Assembly (NCBI GenBank): GCA_903848465.1
Contig: CAINGK010000116.1
Span: 1-45,395 of the forward strand
Direction: 5' to 3'
DNA: 45,395 bases
Source of the DNA: an uncultured Verrucomicrobiota bacterium
Lineage (GTDB): Bacteria; Verrucomicrobiota; Verrucomicrobiia; Verrucomicrobiales; Verrucomicrobiaceae
Of this stretch, positions 31,549 through 38,771 are shown one piece after another (positions within the stretch are counted from its first letter, which is position 1; each line of letters opens with the position of its first letter). Under the pieces are notes generated by a model. The model was not told the DNA's origin. It worked only from the letters and a program-made list of their open reading frames with translations, and made no database searches. The translations under genes were made by a program, and so were the position numbers.

Positions 31549-32286
31549 ATGCCGCGCGAACGTCTTGACCTCGCCTTGTTAAAGCTCGGCATCGTGCCTT
31601 CACGCGAGCAGGCCAAACGGCTGATCATGGCAGGCGAGGTCAGTGTGATGGGCCGGCGCATCACCCAGCCGGGCTGGCTGGTTCATCATCATGAGCAGAT
31701 CGTCGTGCGGGAGCGGCCGAAATACGTCAGCCGTGGCGGTCTGAAGCTTGAAGGTGCACTGGCACACTTCGGCATTGATGTGGCTGGTATGACCGCATTT
31801 GATGTCGGGGCATCCACTGGCGGTTTCACCGACTGTCTGCTGCAACGTGGTGCGGTGAAGGTCTTCGCCTTTGATGTCGGCACCAATCAGCTCGCCTGGA
31901 AAATTCGCAGCGATCCAAGGGTGGTCTCGCGGGAGCAGTTCAATCTCCGACACATGCGCCGGGAAGATGTGGGGCAGGAGGTGGACATTTTGGTGGCCGA
32001 CCTCTCCTTCATTTCACTGACTTTGGTGCTGCCTGCGGTGCTACAGGTGCTGCGGCCAGGTGGGCAGGCCTTGGTTTTGATCAAGCCGCAGTTCGAACTA
32101 TCGCGCGATGAGGTGGGCAAGGGGGGCATTGTGCGTGAGCCGGAACTGCATGCCAAAGCCTGTGCACGAATCGAAGCTTTTGTGCGTTCGCAGACGGACC
32201 TGGAATGGCGGGGGATGATCGAATCCTCGATCCAGGGAACAGATGGCAACCGCGAGTTTTTGGCTTGGTTTGGCAAGCAGGAATGA
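31549..32286 (+). CDS. tlyA: TlyA-family rRNA methyltransferase
   Basis: This 245-residue protein joins an S4 RNA-binding domain (about 1-60, RLDLALLKLGIVPSREQAKRL) to an FtsJ-type methyltransferase. The SAM motif is FDVGASTGGFTDCLL (84-98), and later VADLSFISLT and IKPQFE fit motifs IV and VI. TlyA in Mycobacterium 2'-O-methylates 16S and 23S rRNA and affects capreomycin sensitivity; some members were once called hemolysin A, a name not to be read as a toxin. The family length is normal. It follows the membrane protein gene by 11 bases. Confidence 0.93.
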   Translation: MPRERLDLALLKLGIVPSREQAKRLIMAGEVSVMGRRITQPGWLVHHHEQIVVRERPKYVSRGGLKLEGALAHFGIDVAGMTAFDVGASTGGFTDCLLQRGAVKVFAFDVGTNQLAWKIRSDPRVVSREQFNLRHMRREDVGQEVDILVADLSFISLTLVLPAVLQVLRPGGQALVLIKPQFELSRDEVGKGGIVREPELHAKACARIEAFVRSQTDLEWRGMIESSIQGTDGNREFLAWFGKQE

Positions 32287-32374
32287 TTCACAAGGCGGAA
32301 TTGAGAAAGCGATGGGGGCTATTGGTCGGTCGATTATCAATTATGAGACGCTTCTTCGATTATTTTACAGACTT

Positions 32375-32406
32375 TTGACATTATATGGTTGCGCTATTGC
32401 GATAAT
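32375..32406 (+). promoter_or_regulatory. Weak candidate promoter of the pilin-like gene
   Basis: A perfect TTGACA (32375-32380) is followed 20 bases later by GATAAT (32401-32406). The spacer is longer than the optimum of 17. It lies in an AT-rich gap 34 bases ahead of the ATG at 32440. Assignment is tentative. Confidence 0.35.
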
Positions 32407-32439
32407 TATCATAATTTGTCATCATTCACAGAATTATCC

Positions 32440-32871
32440 ATGAAAGCTCCCATCCATAGTTCCAAGCAACGCCGAGCACGCTCTGCATTCAGCTTTTTTG
32501 AGGTCTTGATGATGGTTGCTATCATCGGAGTGCTAATCGGAATCGTTGTGCCGATGCTCAATCAGAACGATTCATTCTATGCGGCCCGTGATCGTCGCAA
32601 CGCTCAGGAACTGTGCTCGACCTGCATGATGGCGCAGGCAGCAAGTTTGGATTTTGTGCAAAACGACAGCGTGATAGATACCTTGCATGCCATTGTTCAA
32701 GGCGGTATGTCGGTGAGTGGAGCGATGAGGGGACGCGTCTTTGTGGTTCCTGGCCTCAGCGAAGAAGACATTCAGGGGGCCGCGAAATACCTGAGTATTC
32801 AAGATGGCCAGTTGATGTACTCGTATTCGACCAGCGAAACGGTCGCGCAAGCGGGCAACCAGCGTCTCTAG
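32440..32871 (+). CDS. Type IV pilin-like protein (pseudopilin)
   Basis: This 143-residue protein has a basic leader (about 1-16, SKQRRARSA) and a hydrophobic helix of the prepilin type. The processing site is A/FSFFEVLM, in which the glycine usual at -1 is Ala17 and the conserved glutamate stands at +5. The helix is MMVAIIGVLIGIVVPML. The rest has a small globular domain with a CSTC motif and a beta tail. Substitution of Gly at -1 by Ala usually slows prepilin peptidase, so processing may be inefficient. Start is the ATG at 32440. No pilus assembly genes are adjacent, so it may act with a system encoded elsewhere or be a single minor pilin. Confidence 0.7.
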   Translation: MKAPIHSSKQRRARSAFSFFEVLMMVAIIGVLIGIVVPMLNQNDSFYAARDRRNAQELCSTCMMAQAASLDFVQNDSVIDTLHAIVQGGMSVSGAMRGRVFVVPGLSEEDIQGAAKYLSIQDGQLMYSYSTSETVAQAGNQRL

Positions 32872-33003
32872 CAGTGGCTGCGTCGGAATGACGGAACTGG
32901 TGCGCAGCCAAAATCGGCTGCTCTCGACGGGACTAGGCTTGTCGTTGATTTGCAGCGTGTTTTACCTTGCCTGCCAGCGTCGCTTCCACCAGCATGCAGC
33001 TTC

Positions 33004-33411
33004 ATGAATTCTGCATTCGTCAAAAAGAACTGGTACATGTTCACCCCGGCAGCCATCCTCGTCATTCCGGCGCTGATGGTGGTGTTTTGCACCCTCAACT
33101 ACAGTTATTCCATTCCGGACTCCATCAATGCGGTGTTCCATTTCGGTTCCACCGGCACGCGTTACTCGACGGGGTTTTCGGAGCGCAAATTCAGCTTGGT
33201 CAAAATCGGCATGGATGGCAGTGCAGTCTTTGAGACGATCAGAAATCCGATGGAGGGCGTGGACCCCAGTGCGGATGTGGCCAACTGGCGCTACAGTCTT
33301 CCTGCCAGTGGCGCAGGCTATTATCATGAGCGGACCATCGTTCTGGCAAAGGATAAAAACGGCGTTCTTCGGGTCAAACAACGCCTCAGTCGTTTTCATG
33401 CAACGAATTGA
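33004..33411 (+). CDS. Small membrane protein of unknown function
   Basis: This 135-residue protein has one hydrophobic segment (about residues 12-33, WYMFTPAAILVIPALMVVFC), followed by a hydrophilic part with FHFGSTGTRYSTGFSERKFS and a Tyr/Ser/Arg-rich end. It could be a membrane-anchored periplasmic protein. I start at the ATG 33004, which gives a short basic N-terminus ahead of the helix. An 8-base inverted repeat with no T-tract (32875-32882 with 32903-32910) lies in the gap after the pilin-like gene. No homologous family is recognised. It sits 40 bases ahead of the LysM lipoprotein gene and may belong with it. Confidence 0.65.
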   Translation: MNSAFVKKNWYMFTPAAILVIPALMVVFCTLNYSYSIPDSINAVFHFGSTGTRYSTGFSERKFSLVKIGMDGSAVFETIRNPMEGVDPSADVANWRYSLPASGAGYYHERTIVLAKDKNGVLRVKQRLSRFHATN

Positions 33412-33450
33412 TTCATGCGCTAAAGTGGCGAAAGTGACGCATCCCCTTGT

Positions 33451-33942
33451 ATGAATCAGTGCCCGCCAATTTTACTCAGAGCCTGTCTGCTCGTTCCGCT
33501 GCTACTGCTGGCAGCATGTGAAAATTCGGCGCACATCAAGGGGCTGCCGAAAGACCTGCCGGTGATTAATTTGCATGGGTCACCGGATACGCCACCGCAC
33601 ACCCTGGGGCATGCCGATTATCCCTTCGCAGAGAACGGCGACTACAAATCTGACTGGGCTGCTGAGGGCGGACAGGGGGCGGGCATGGACTATTCATCTT
33701 GGCGTTCATCCCATGGCGGCTCCTCCTCTCGCAGTTCCTCCAAGAAAAAGACCTCATCCAAGTCCGGTGGTAAAAGTTCCGGTGGTAAAAGCTCCCACAG
33801 CAGGAGTTCCTACACCATCAAAAGTGGTGACAGCCTGGGGGCCATCGCACGCAAGAACGGCACTACGGTGGCAAAACTCAAGGCGGCCAACGGCCTGTCT
33901 TCCGACCGCATCCGCGCAGGCAGAACGCTCAAAATCCCCTAG
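33451..33942 (+). CDS. LysM-domain lipoprotein
   Basis: This 163-residue protein has a lipobox LAAC with the lipidated cysteine at residue 23 and ends with a LysM domain (about 118-163: SYTIKSGDSLGAIARKNGTT, then VAKLKAANGL and AGRTLKIP). A serine- and lysine-rich low-complexity linker lies between about 84 and 115. LysM binds the glycan backbone of peptidoglycan, so the protein should bridge the outer membrane and the wall. The next gene is an amidase that cleaves peptidoglycan and starts 6 bases after the stop, so the two probably act together, perhaps in wall remodelling during division. Confidence 0.88.
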   Translation: MNQCPPILLRACLLVPLLLLAACENSAHIKGLPKDLPVINLHGSPDTPPHTLGHADYPFAENGDYKSDWAAEGGQGAGMDYSSWRSSHGGSSSRSSSKKKTSSKSGGKSSGGKSSHSRSSYTIKSGDSLGAIARKNGTTVAKLKAANGLSSDRIRAGRTLKIP

Positions 33943-33948
33943 CGGTTT

Positions 33949-34569
33949 GTGCATCTCCACCTTTTACGCATCACGGCTTGGTGCCTGGCGCTGATCGTCG
34001 CCGGTGCGGCAGTTGAGGTTGTAGCGGAGCCGGTGCGGTTTTCTACGGTGGTGATTGATGCGGGCCATGGGGGCAAGGACAGCGGCTCCATCTGGAATAG
34101 GGTGGTCGAAAAAAAACTCTGTCTCGATGTCGCGAAGCGTGTCGAATCAGCGCTGAAATCAAACGGTTTGAAGACTGTCATGACCCGTCGCACCGACACC
34201 TTCGTGGAACTGTCGCAGCGGGCACGCATTGCCAATCGTGTTTCCTCGGCGGTCTTTGTCAGCATCCACTTCAATGGCAGTCGCAAAACCAGCATCTCAG
34301 GTGCGGAGGTGTATTACCGCAGCCCGCGCGGTAAAACGTTTGCCTCAGCCCTCAGTCGTTCGATCAAAAGCCGGGTTTCTGGTGCCACGCGCGGCATTTT
34401 TTATGCCGACTTCAAGGTGCTGCGCGAAACCCAGATGCCTGCCGTGCTCGTCGAATGCGGCTATATCAGCAACAAGCGCGAGGCCGGGCGCTGCGCCGAT
34501 CCTGCGCATCGGCAGCAGTTGGCTGATGCCATCGTCGGCGGTCTTTTGGCCGTCAGGGGTAAAAAATAA
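33949..34569 (+). CDS. N-acetylmuramoyl-L-alanine amidase (Amidase_3)
   Basis: This 206-residue zinc enzyme removes stem peptides from peptidoglycan glycans. The zinc ligands are His40 (DAGHGG), Glu54 (VEKK) and His107 (VSIHFN), and the catalytic glutamate is Glu169 (LVECGY). An N-terminal hydrophobic leader (about 5-26) gives export. It uses a GTG start at 33949, only 6 bases after the LysM lipoprotein stop. It has no AMIN or other targeting domain, so LysM-mediated recruitment by the neighbour is an attractive inference. Size matches the AmiC/CwlM core. Confidence 0.93.
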   Translation: MHLHLLRITAWCLALIVAGAAVEVVAEPVRFSTVVIDAGHGGKDSGSIWNRVVEKKLCLDVAKRVESALKSNGLKTVMTRRTDTFVELSQRARIANRVSSAVFVSIHFNGSRKTSISGAEVYYRSPRGKTFASALSRSIKSRVSGATRGIFYADFKVLRETQMPAVLVECGYISNKREAGRCADPAHRQQLADAIVGGLLAVRGKK

Positions 34570-34667
34570 AGGTCAGCTTTCATTTCTTTTGAAAATTTGT
34601 GTTTGCCAGGCAATCGCACGGCATTTGACGAAGCCCCTGCCGTGGTGGATGGAATAGCAAGCTTCCC

Positions 34668-35678
34668 ATGTCTGTCCCCGTCATTAGCGCCAGCAACCCT
34701 GTCTTTCCGTTTCATCTCGTGCGGGCAGACTTGGAACGCGTGGAAACGGCCATCCTCGAACAGGCGCGTGCGTTTGATCCCGGTGTCGAAGGATATGTGA
34801 GCTACGTCTGCAAAACTTCCGGCAAACGGATTCGCCCGGCTCTCGCCGTGCTTGCTGGCGGTGCTACCGGCGGCACGCATGAAGGCCATACGCGGCTCTC
34901 CGTCATTCTCGAACTCGTCCACATCGCATCGCTGGTTCACGACGACATCATGGACGGTGCCGACATCCGTCGCGCTCAGCCGACCGCTGTTGCCAAATGG
35001 GGCAGCAGTCTCAGTGTCCTGCTGGGAGACAGCCTCTTCGCCTACGCGCTCGAACTCGCCACAGAATTTGAAGACACGCATGTCTGCCGCACCATCGCGC
35101 GTGCCTCGCGTGATGTCTGCACTGGCGAAATCCTGCAAACTCAGCGTCGCTTCGATTTCAATCTCTCAGTCACCGATTATCTCAAGATGATCGAGATGAA
35201 GACTGCCGCGCTCTTCGCCGCCGCCAGCGAACTGGGTGCCCGCCTCAACCATCAGCCCGACTCCGTGCAGTCGGCACTGCGTGACTACGGCCTCAAGCTC
35301 GGCACCGCCTACCAGATTTACGACGACTGCCTCGACATCGTGGGCGATGAAAAAACCGTCGGCAAAACGCTTCGCACCGACCTCGCTCGCGGCAAGCTCA
35401 CGCTGCCCATCCTCTATCTCCTCGAAAGCGCTACCGATGCGCAGAAGCAAAAGCTCAACCGCATGTTGCTCAAAGGCGAGCCCATGGACACCACCATTCT
35501 CGCCGGCATCGCCGACTACGAAGGGGCCGTCGAGCGCGCGGTCAAATTCGCGCAAAACATGCTCCTCGAAGCCCGCGCCGATTTGATCTGCCTCCCGGTT
35601 TCGCCGCACAAGCAGGCACTCGAAGACATCGTCGGCTATCTGCACAGCCTGCTGGATCAGTGCCGGGCGCTTCATTAG
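34668..35678 (+). CDS. Long-chain polyprenyl diphosphate synthase
   Basis: This 336-residue enzyme adds isopentenyl diphosphate to an allylic primer to build a trans-prenyl chain. The first aspartate-rich motif DDIMD is at 92-96, GKRIRP at 52-57 and the second aspartate-rich motif DDCLD at 219-223. The residues five and four positions before the first motif are small (Ala, Ser), as in octaprenyl and heptaprenyl synthases that serve quinone tails, so a short-chain farnesyl product is less likely. Verrucomicrobia use menaquinone. The exact chain length cannot be read. dxs lies 8 kb away, whereas in many bacteria an ispA-like synthase lies between xseB and dxs. Confidence 0.92.
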   Translation: MSVPVISASNPVFPFHLVRADLERVETAILEQARAFDPGVEGYVSYVCKTSGKRIRPALAVLAGGATGGTHEGHTRLSVILELVHIASLVHDDIMDGADIRRAQPTAVAKWGSSLSVLLGDSLFAYALELATEFEDTHVCRTIARASRDVCTGEILQTQRRFDFNLSVTDYLKMIEMKTAALFAAASELGARLNHQPDSVQSALRDYGLKLGTAYQIYDDCLDIVGDEKTVGKTLRTDLARGKLTLPILYLLESATDAQKQKLNRMLLKGEPMDTTILAGIADYEGAVERAVKFAQNMLLEARADLICLPVSPHKQALEDIVGYLHSLLDQCRALH

Positions 35679-35680
35679 GT

Positions 35681-35832
35681 CGTCCTCGTTCTCCTACTCC
35701 TACTCGTCCTCGATGATTCAGTTCCGATACACACGGGAGGATCAACTTATCCACTCGCTCCGCTGCATGAAACTCGAATCCATCTCGCATATGCCGCACG
35801 CCATGATCGAGAACGAGTAGCACGAGGACGAT
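35681..35832. repeat. Degenerate inverted-repeat element with CTCGT-rich arms
   Basis: The left arm CGTCCTCGTTCTCCTACTCC and on (35681-35718) and the right arm ATGATCGAGAACGAGTAGCA and on (35803-35832) are roughly inverted copies rich in (T)CGT(C/T)CTCG units. About 84 bases lie between, holding a 35-codon open frame with no recognised product. It fills the gap between the prenyl synthase stop and radC, ending 7 bases before its ATG. I infer a decayed mobile cassette. Confidence 0.5.
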
Positions 35833-35839
35833 ACTAGCG

Positions 35840-36535
35840 ATGAGCCGCATCCACGACATCCCGGAAAACGATCGCCCGCGTGAGCGTCTGCTCCGCCTCG
35901 GTCCGCAGGCGCTCTCGGATGCCGAACTTCTCGCCCTCTTCATCAACACCGGCACGAAAGGTGAAAACGCCCTGCAAATCGGCCAGCGCATCCTGCGTGA
36001 TTACAAATCCCTCCGCGACCTCTCTCGTCTAGAGCCTGCAGTCCTCAGCAAGATCAAAGCCCTCGGCCCTGCGAAGACCGCCAAACTTGCTGCCGCTTTT
36101 GAGTTGGGTCGCCGCTCCGCGCAGGAGCCTTCGCATGCGGAGATCATCCTCGACAGCCCGCAGCGAATCTACGAGTACATCGCTCCTGAAATGCAGGCCC
36201 TCGGTCACGAATCCGTCCGCATCATTCTGGTTAACACCAAGCTCGCTGTCATGCGCAGTGAAGAGGCATTCAAAGGCAGCCTGAACGAATGCGTCGCCCA
36301 TCCGCGCGATCTGCTGCGGAAGGTGCTCATCCACAACGCCTACGCCTTCATCCTCGTCCACAACCACCCCTCCGGCGATCCCACCCCGAGCGAAGCCGAC
36401 CGTCGCATCACCCGTCGTCTGCGCGAAGCCTCCGAAGCCACCGGACTCTTTCTCCAGGACCACATGATCATCGGCACCCCAGCCGATTCACGCCCCCTGC
36501 CTTACTTCAGCTTCAAGGAGCATGGGATGCTGTGA
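35840..36535 (+). CDS. radC: RadC-family JAB-domain protein
   Basis: This 231-residue protein has an N-terminal helix-hairpin-helix part (about 1-95; IKALGPAKTAKL) and a C-terminal JAMM-fold domain. The metal motif is HNHPSGDPTPSEAD with His174, His176 and Asp187 in H-x-H-x10-D spacing. RadC proteins were named for DNA repair, but the radiation phenotype of the original E. coli strain was later traced to another gene, so the role is unsettled; natural transformation and mobile-element contexts are proposed. The length is normal. The start follows directly after the inverted-repeat element. Confidence 0.92.
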   Translation: MSRIHDIPENDRPRERLLRLGPQALSDAELLALFINTGTKGENALQIGQRILRDYKSLRDLSRLEPAVLSKIKALGPAKTAKLAAAFELGRRSAQEPSHAEIILDSPQRIYEYIAPEMQALGHESVRIILVNTKLAVMRSEEAFKGSLNECVAHPRDLLRKVLIHNAYAFILVHNHPSGDPTPSEADRRITRRLREASEATGLFLQDHMIIGTPADSRPLPYFSFKEHGML

Positions 36536-36559
36536 GCTTAAGTTTCTTCAGAGATCAAA

Positions 36560-37036
36560 ATGAAAAGAATGTGGCTCCATCGCATCTGTGCTTATCCGAA
36601 TAGGATTGCTTGGTTTTTTGGAGCACTGATCATCAATGCGTTCCTGATCTTCAGTTTGGTTGCCAGTTGGGGTGATTTAGCCACCTTGCTTTACCCAAAC
36701 GTTTTGCTGTGGTTCGTGCTGTTGCTCATTCCGACCAGCTTGTTGGGCTTCTTGGCTGTTATTCCGTTCGGCTCAGCAATATCTCGTTTTTGTGACCACA
36801 TGAATGGAGTTCCGTTTGAAGTGGGGGAAAAGGTGGTGATCCTACGTGGGCCGCATATTGGTCAGGAGACACAAGTTTTGGGATTCACCCAAGGACAGGG
36901 CGGTGTTAAGCTTCTCGTTCTGGATCTTGGGAAAGACGCGAACGAGCATTATCGAAACCTCTTCGAAGAATGTCATGTAACACGGGTAAAGAACCTCACC
37001 ACTTGTTCGCCTGAATCACATCCTTCTCACCCTTGA
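36560..37036 (+). CDS. Small two-helix membrane protein with an SH3-like tail
   Basis: This 158-residue protein has two hydrophobic helices (about 17-37 and 43-70) and a soluble part of about 70 residues beginning GEKVVILRGPHIGQETQVLG. That segment looks like a KOW or SH3-type strand pair. Coding is AT-richer than its neighbours, which hints at later acquisition. Its 3' end overlaps by 41 bases with the convergent dehydrogenase gene (36996-37036), unusual in length, so the final 13 residues (NLTTCSPESHPSHP) may be extra. No family recognised. Confidence 0.6.
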   Translation: MKRMWLHRICAYPNRIAWFFGALIINAFLIFSLVASWGDLATLLYPNVLLWFVLLLIPTSLLGFLAVIPFGSAISRFCDHMNGVPFEVGEKVVILRGPHIGQETQVLGFTQGQGGVKLLVLDLGKDANEHYRNLFEECHVTRVKNLTTCSPESHPSHP

Positions 37037-37958
37037 GATAGTTCACTAGATTCAGCGTGGCGCGCATGGCCTGGCGGGGGACGCTTTCGTAGGTGCGTGA
37101 GCCGATGTGGGGCGTGATGAGGGCCTTGGGGTGCTTGAGCAGCGGGTGGTCGGCGGGTGGCGGCTCTTCGTCGAGCACGTCGGTGGCGTAGCCGCCGACC
37201 TTGTCAGCATCCAGTGCGGCGATCATGTCCGCCATGTGGACGAGTTCGGCGCGGGAGGTGTTGACGACAAGCAACTCGGGCTTCGCGAGCTTCAAGCGTT
37301 CGGCGTTGATGAGGTTGCGAGTGCTTTCGCTGAGGTTTGCATGCAGACTCAGAACGTCGAGGTGCGGGAGCATGGTTTCGATCTGCTCGTGCTGGGTGAC
37401 GCCGAATTCATCGGCGAAGGCCTTGGGCCAGTACTGCGGCAGGTCCATCGCGTGGATCTTCATGCCGAAGGCGGCGGCGCGTTTCGCCACCTCCTGACCG
37501 ATGCGGCCCAGGCCGACGATGCCGATGGTCTTGTTCCAGATTTCATGGCCGGTGACGCGCTTCCACTGGCCGTTGCGCACCGAGTTGGCGGAATCGACCA
37601 GATTACGCACCAGCGCCAGCAGCAGGCAGAAGGTGTGCTCGGCCACGGTGGTGTGGTTCACACCCGGGGTGAAGAGCACGGGCAGCTTTTTCTCGGTGCA
37701 GGCTGCCACGTCGATCTTGTCCAGGCCGATGCCGTATTTGGAGATCACGCGCAGGCGTGGCAGGGATTTGTCCAAAACGGCGCGGGTGATTTCATCGTCG
37801 CCGCAGAGAAAGGCGTCAAATTCGCCCGCCAGCTCCAGCATGCGGCGTTCCGGCAGCGGACCGCGTTCACGGTGTACGTCGTAGCCTTGCGCAGCGAGCA
37901 GTTCGTGGTGGTCGCCGGGGGTGTCCTGATAGCTGGTGGTGGTGAGGAGGATGCGCAT
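36996..37958 (-). CDS. D-isomer-specific 2-hydroxyacid dehydrogenase
   Basis: This 320-residue enzyme belongs to the NAD-dependent D-2-hydroxyacid family that includes phosphoglycerate dehydrogenase (SerA). It has the Rossmann motif GLGRIG at 149-154 and the catalytic set Arg236 (NTSRAE), Glu265 (DEEPP) and His284 (PHIGS). There is no ACT regulatory domain, so it is not a feedback-controlled full SerA. Substrates could be 3-phosphoglycerate, erythronate-4-phosphate or glyoxylate/hydroxypyruvate, and the sequence does not decide. Its start codon (37958) lies only 50 bases from the start of the divergent HTH-like gene. Confidence 0.9.
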   Translation of the reverse strand: MRILLTTTSYQDTPGDHHELLAAQGYDVHRERGPLPERRMLELAGEFDAFLCGDDEITRAVLDKSLPRLRVISKYGIGLDKIDVAACTEKKLPVLFTPGVNHTTVAEHTFCLLLALVRNLVDSANSVRNGQWKRVTGHEIWNKTIGIVGLGRIGQEVAKRAAAFGMKIHAMDLPQYWPKAFADEFGVTQHEQIETMLPHLDVLSLHANLSESTRNLINAERLKLAKPELLVVNTSRAELVHMADMIAALDADKVGGYATDVLDEEPPPADHPLLKHPKALITPHIGSRTYESVPRQAMRATLNLVNYLKGEKDVIQANKW

Positions 37959-38007
37959 GGCTAGAATTCAGATTGCAGATGACGGTTTGCGGAATGAGAG
38001 GATGATC

Positions 38008-38268
38008 ATGGGACAAGACGAAATCGAGCGCAACATGGGCGTGCAGCCTCTGGACGGGATCATGACCGAGCATGAATTGGGAAATCACGCCCTAGTGGCC
38101 GCCAGTACGGAGCCTATGACTCACAAGGCCGTGCAACGCGCCCGCAAAGGCCGCAGGCTGACGAAGCACATGAAGCAGCGCATGGCTGACGCCCTGAATC
38201 TCCTCATGAAGCAGAAGGGCACGGAGATCGAGCGCCCGTGGGTGGTGAAGGATTTGTTCACGTATTGA
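38008..38268 (+). CDS. Small HTH-like protein, putative DNA-binding
   Basis: This 86-residue protein is basic with a helix-turn-helix-like core: ELGNHALVAASTEPMTH, then KAVQRARKGRRLTKHMKQRM. It ends in a VKDLFTY tail. I choose the ATG at 38008 because GAGAGG lies six bases upstream; earlier ATGs (38002, and 37957 overlapping the divergent gene) have poorer spacing. Similar short proteins recur in verrucomicrobial genomes (from memory) but I know of no described function. A transcription or nucleoid role is possible. It is divergent from the dehydrogenase gene and 75 bases ahead of the cupin gene. Confidence 0.72.
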   Translation: MGQDEIERNMGVQPLDGIMTEHELGNHALVAASTEPMTHKAVQRARKGRRLTKHMKQRMADALNLLMKQKGTEIERPWVVKDLFTY

Positions 38269-38343
38269 CGTGGCAAAACGGATAGCCACAGGTGCATCGC
38301 CCGGCTTGCCGGGATGATTTCGCCACGCTAGCATCCGTCCACC

Positions 38344-38757
38344 ATGTCCGACGCCATCGCCAACCGCCGTTTCGTCACTGCTGCCGAAAAAATCGACTAT
38401 CTTTCCCCGTGGACGCTCGAGGAATGGATCTGCCGCAGCGACATCGTGAACAACGAGCACCTCATGATGGTGCGGGCCAACATGGAGCCGGGGCGCAGCC
38501 ATCCCTTCCACTCGCACCCGACCCGGGAGGAGATGATCTACATCATTTCTGGCAAGGCCGAGCAGTGGGTCGGTCAGCAGAAAAAAGTCCTCGGCCCTGG
38601 CGACACAGCCTTCATTCCCATGGGGGAAATCCACGGCACCTGGAACGTGGGCGATGAAATGCTTGTCTTCCTGGCGATCCTTTCGCCCGCCAAAGCGGAT
38701 GAACCCGGACTAGTGGATCATAGCGAGGAAGAACCCTGGAAATCGCTCCGCAAGTAG
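38344..38757 (+). CDS. Cupin-domain protein
   Basis: This 137-residue protein is a single cupin barrel. The first motif is GRSHPFHSHPTREEMIYIIS plus a closing G, with metal ligands His56, His58 and Glu63; the second is GDTAFIPMGEIHGTWN with His97. Both fit the cupin consensus exactly, so a metal is almost certainly bound. Cupins do oxygenase, isomerase or sugar-binding work, and this one cannot be placed further. It is convergent with the unknown-family gene at 38772 (14-base gap). Confidence 0.87.
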   Translation: MSDAIANRRFVTAAEKIDYLSPWTLEEWICRSDIVNNEHLMMVRANMEPGRSHPFHSHPTREEMIYIISGKAEQWVGQQKKVLGPGDTAFIPMGEIHGTWNVGDEMLVFLAILSPAKADEPGLVDHSEEEPWKSLRK

Positions 38758-38771
38758 TCCTGTTGAGCTGC

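Noticed and set aside
31549..32286. Hemolysin reading of the TlyA gene
   Set aside because: S4 plus FtsJ-type SAM motif identify an RNA methyltransferase; the hemolysin label is historical.
35713..35820. 35-codon open frame inside the inverted-repeat element
   Set aside because: Too short and without recognisable product; its ends are formed by the repeat arms themselves.
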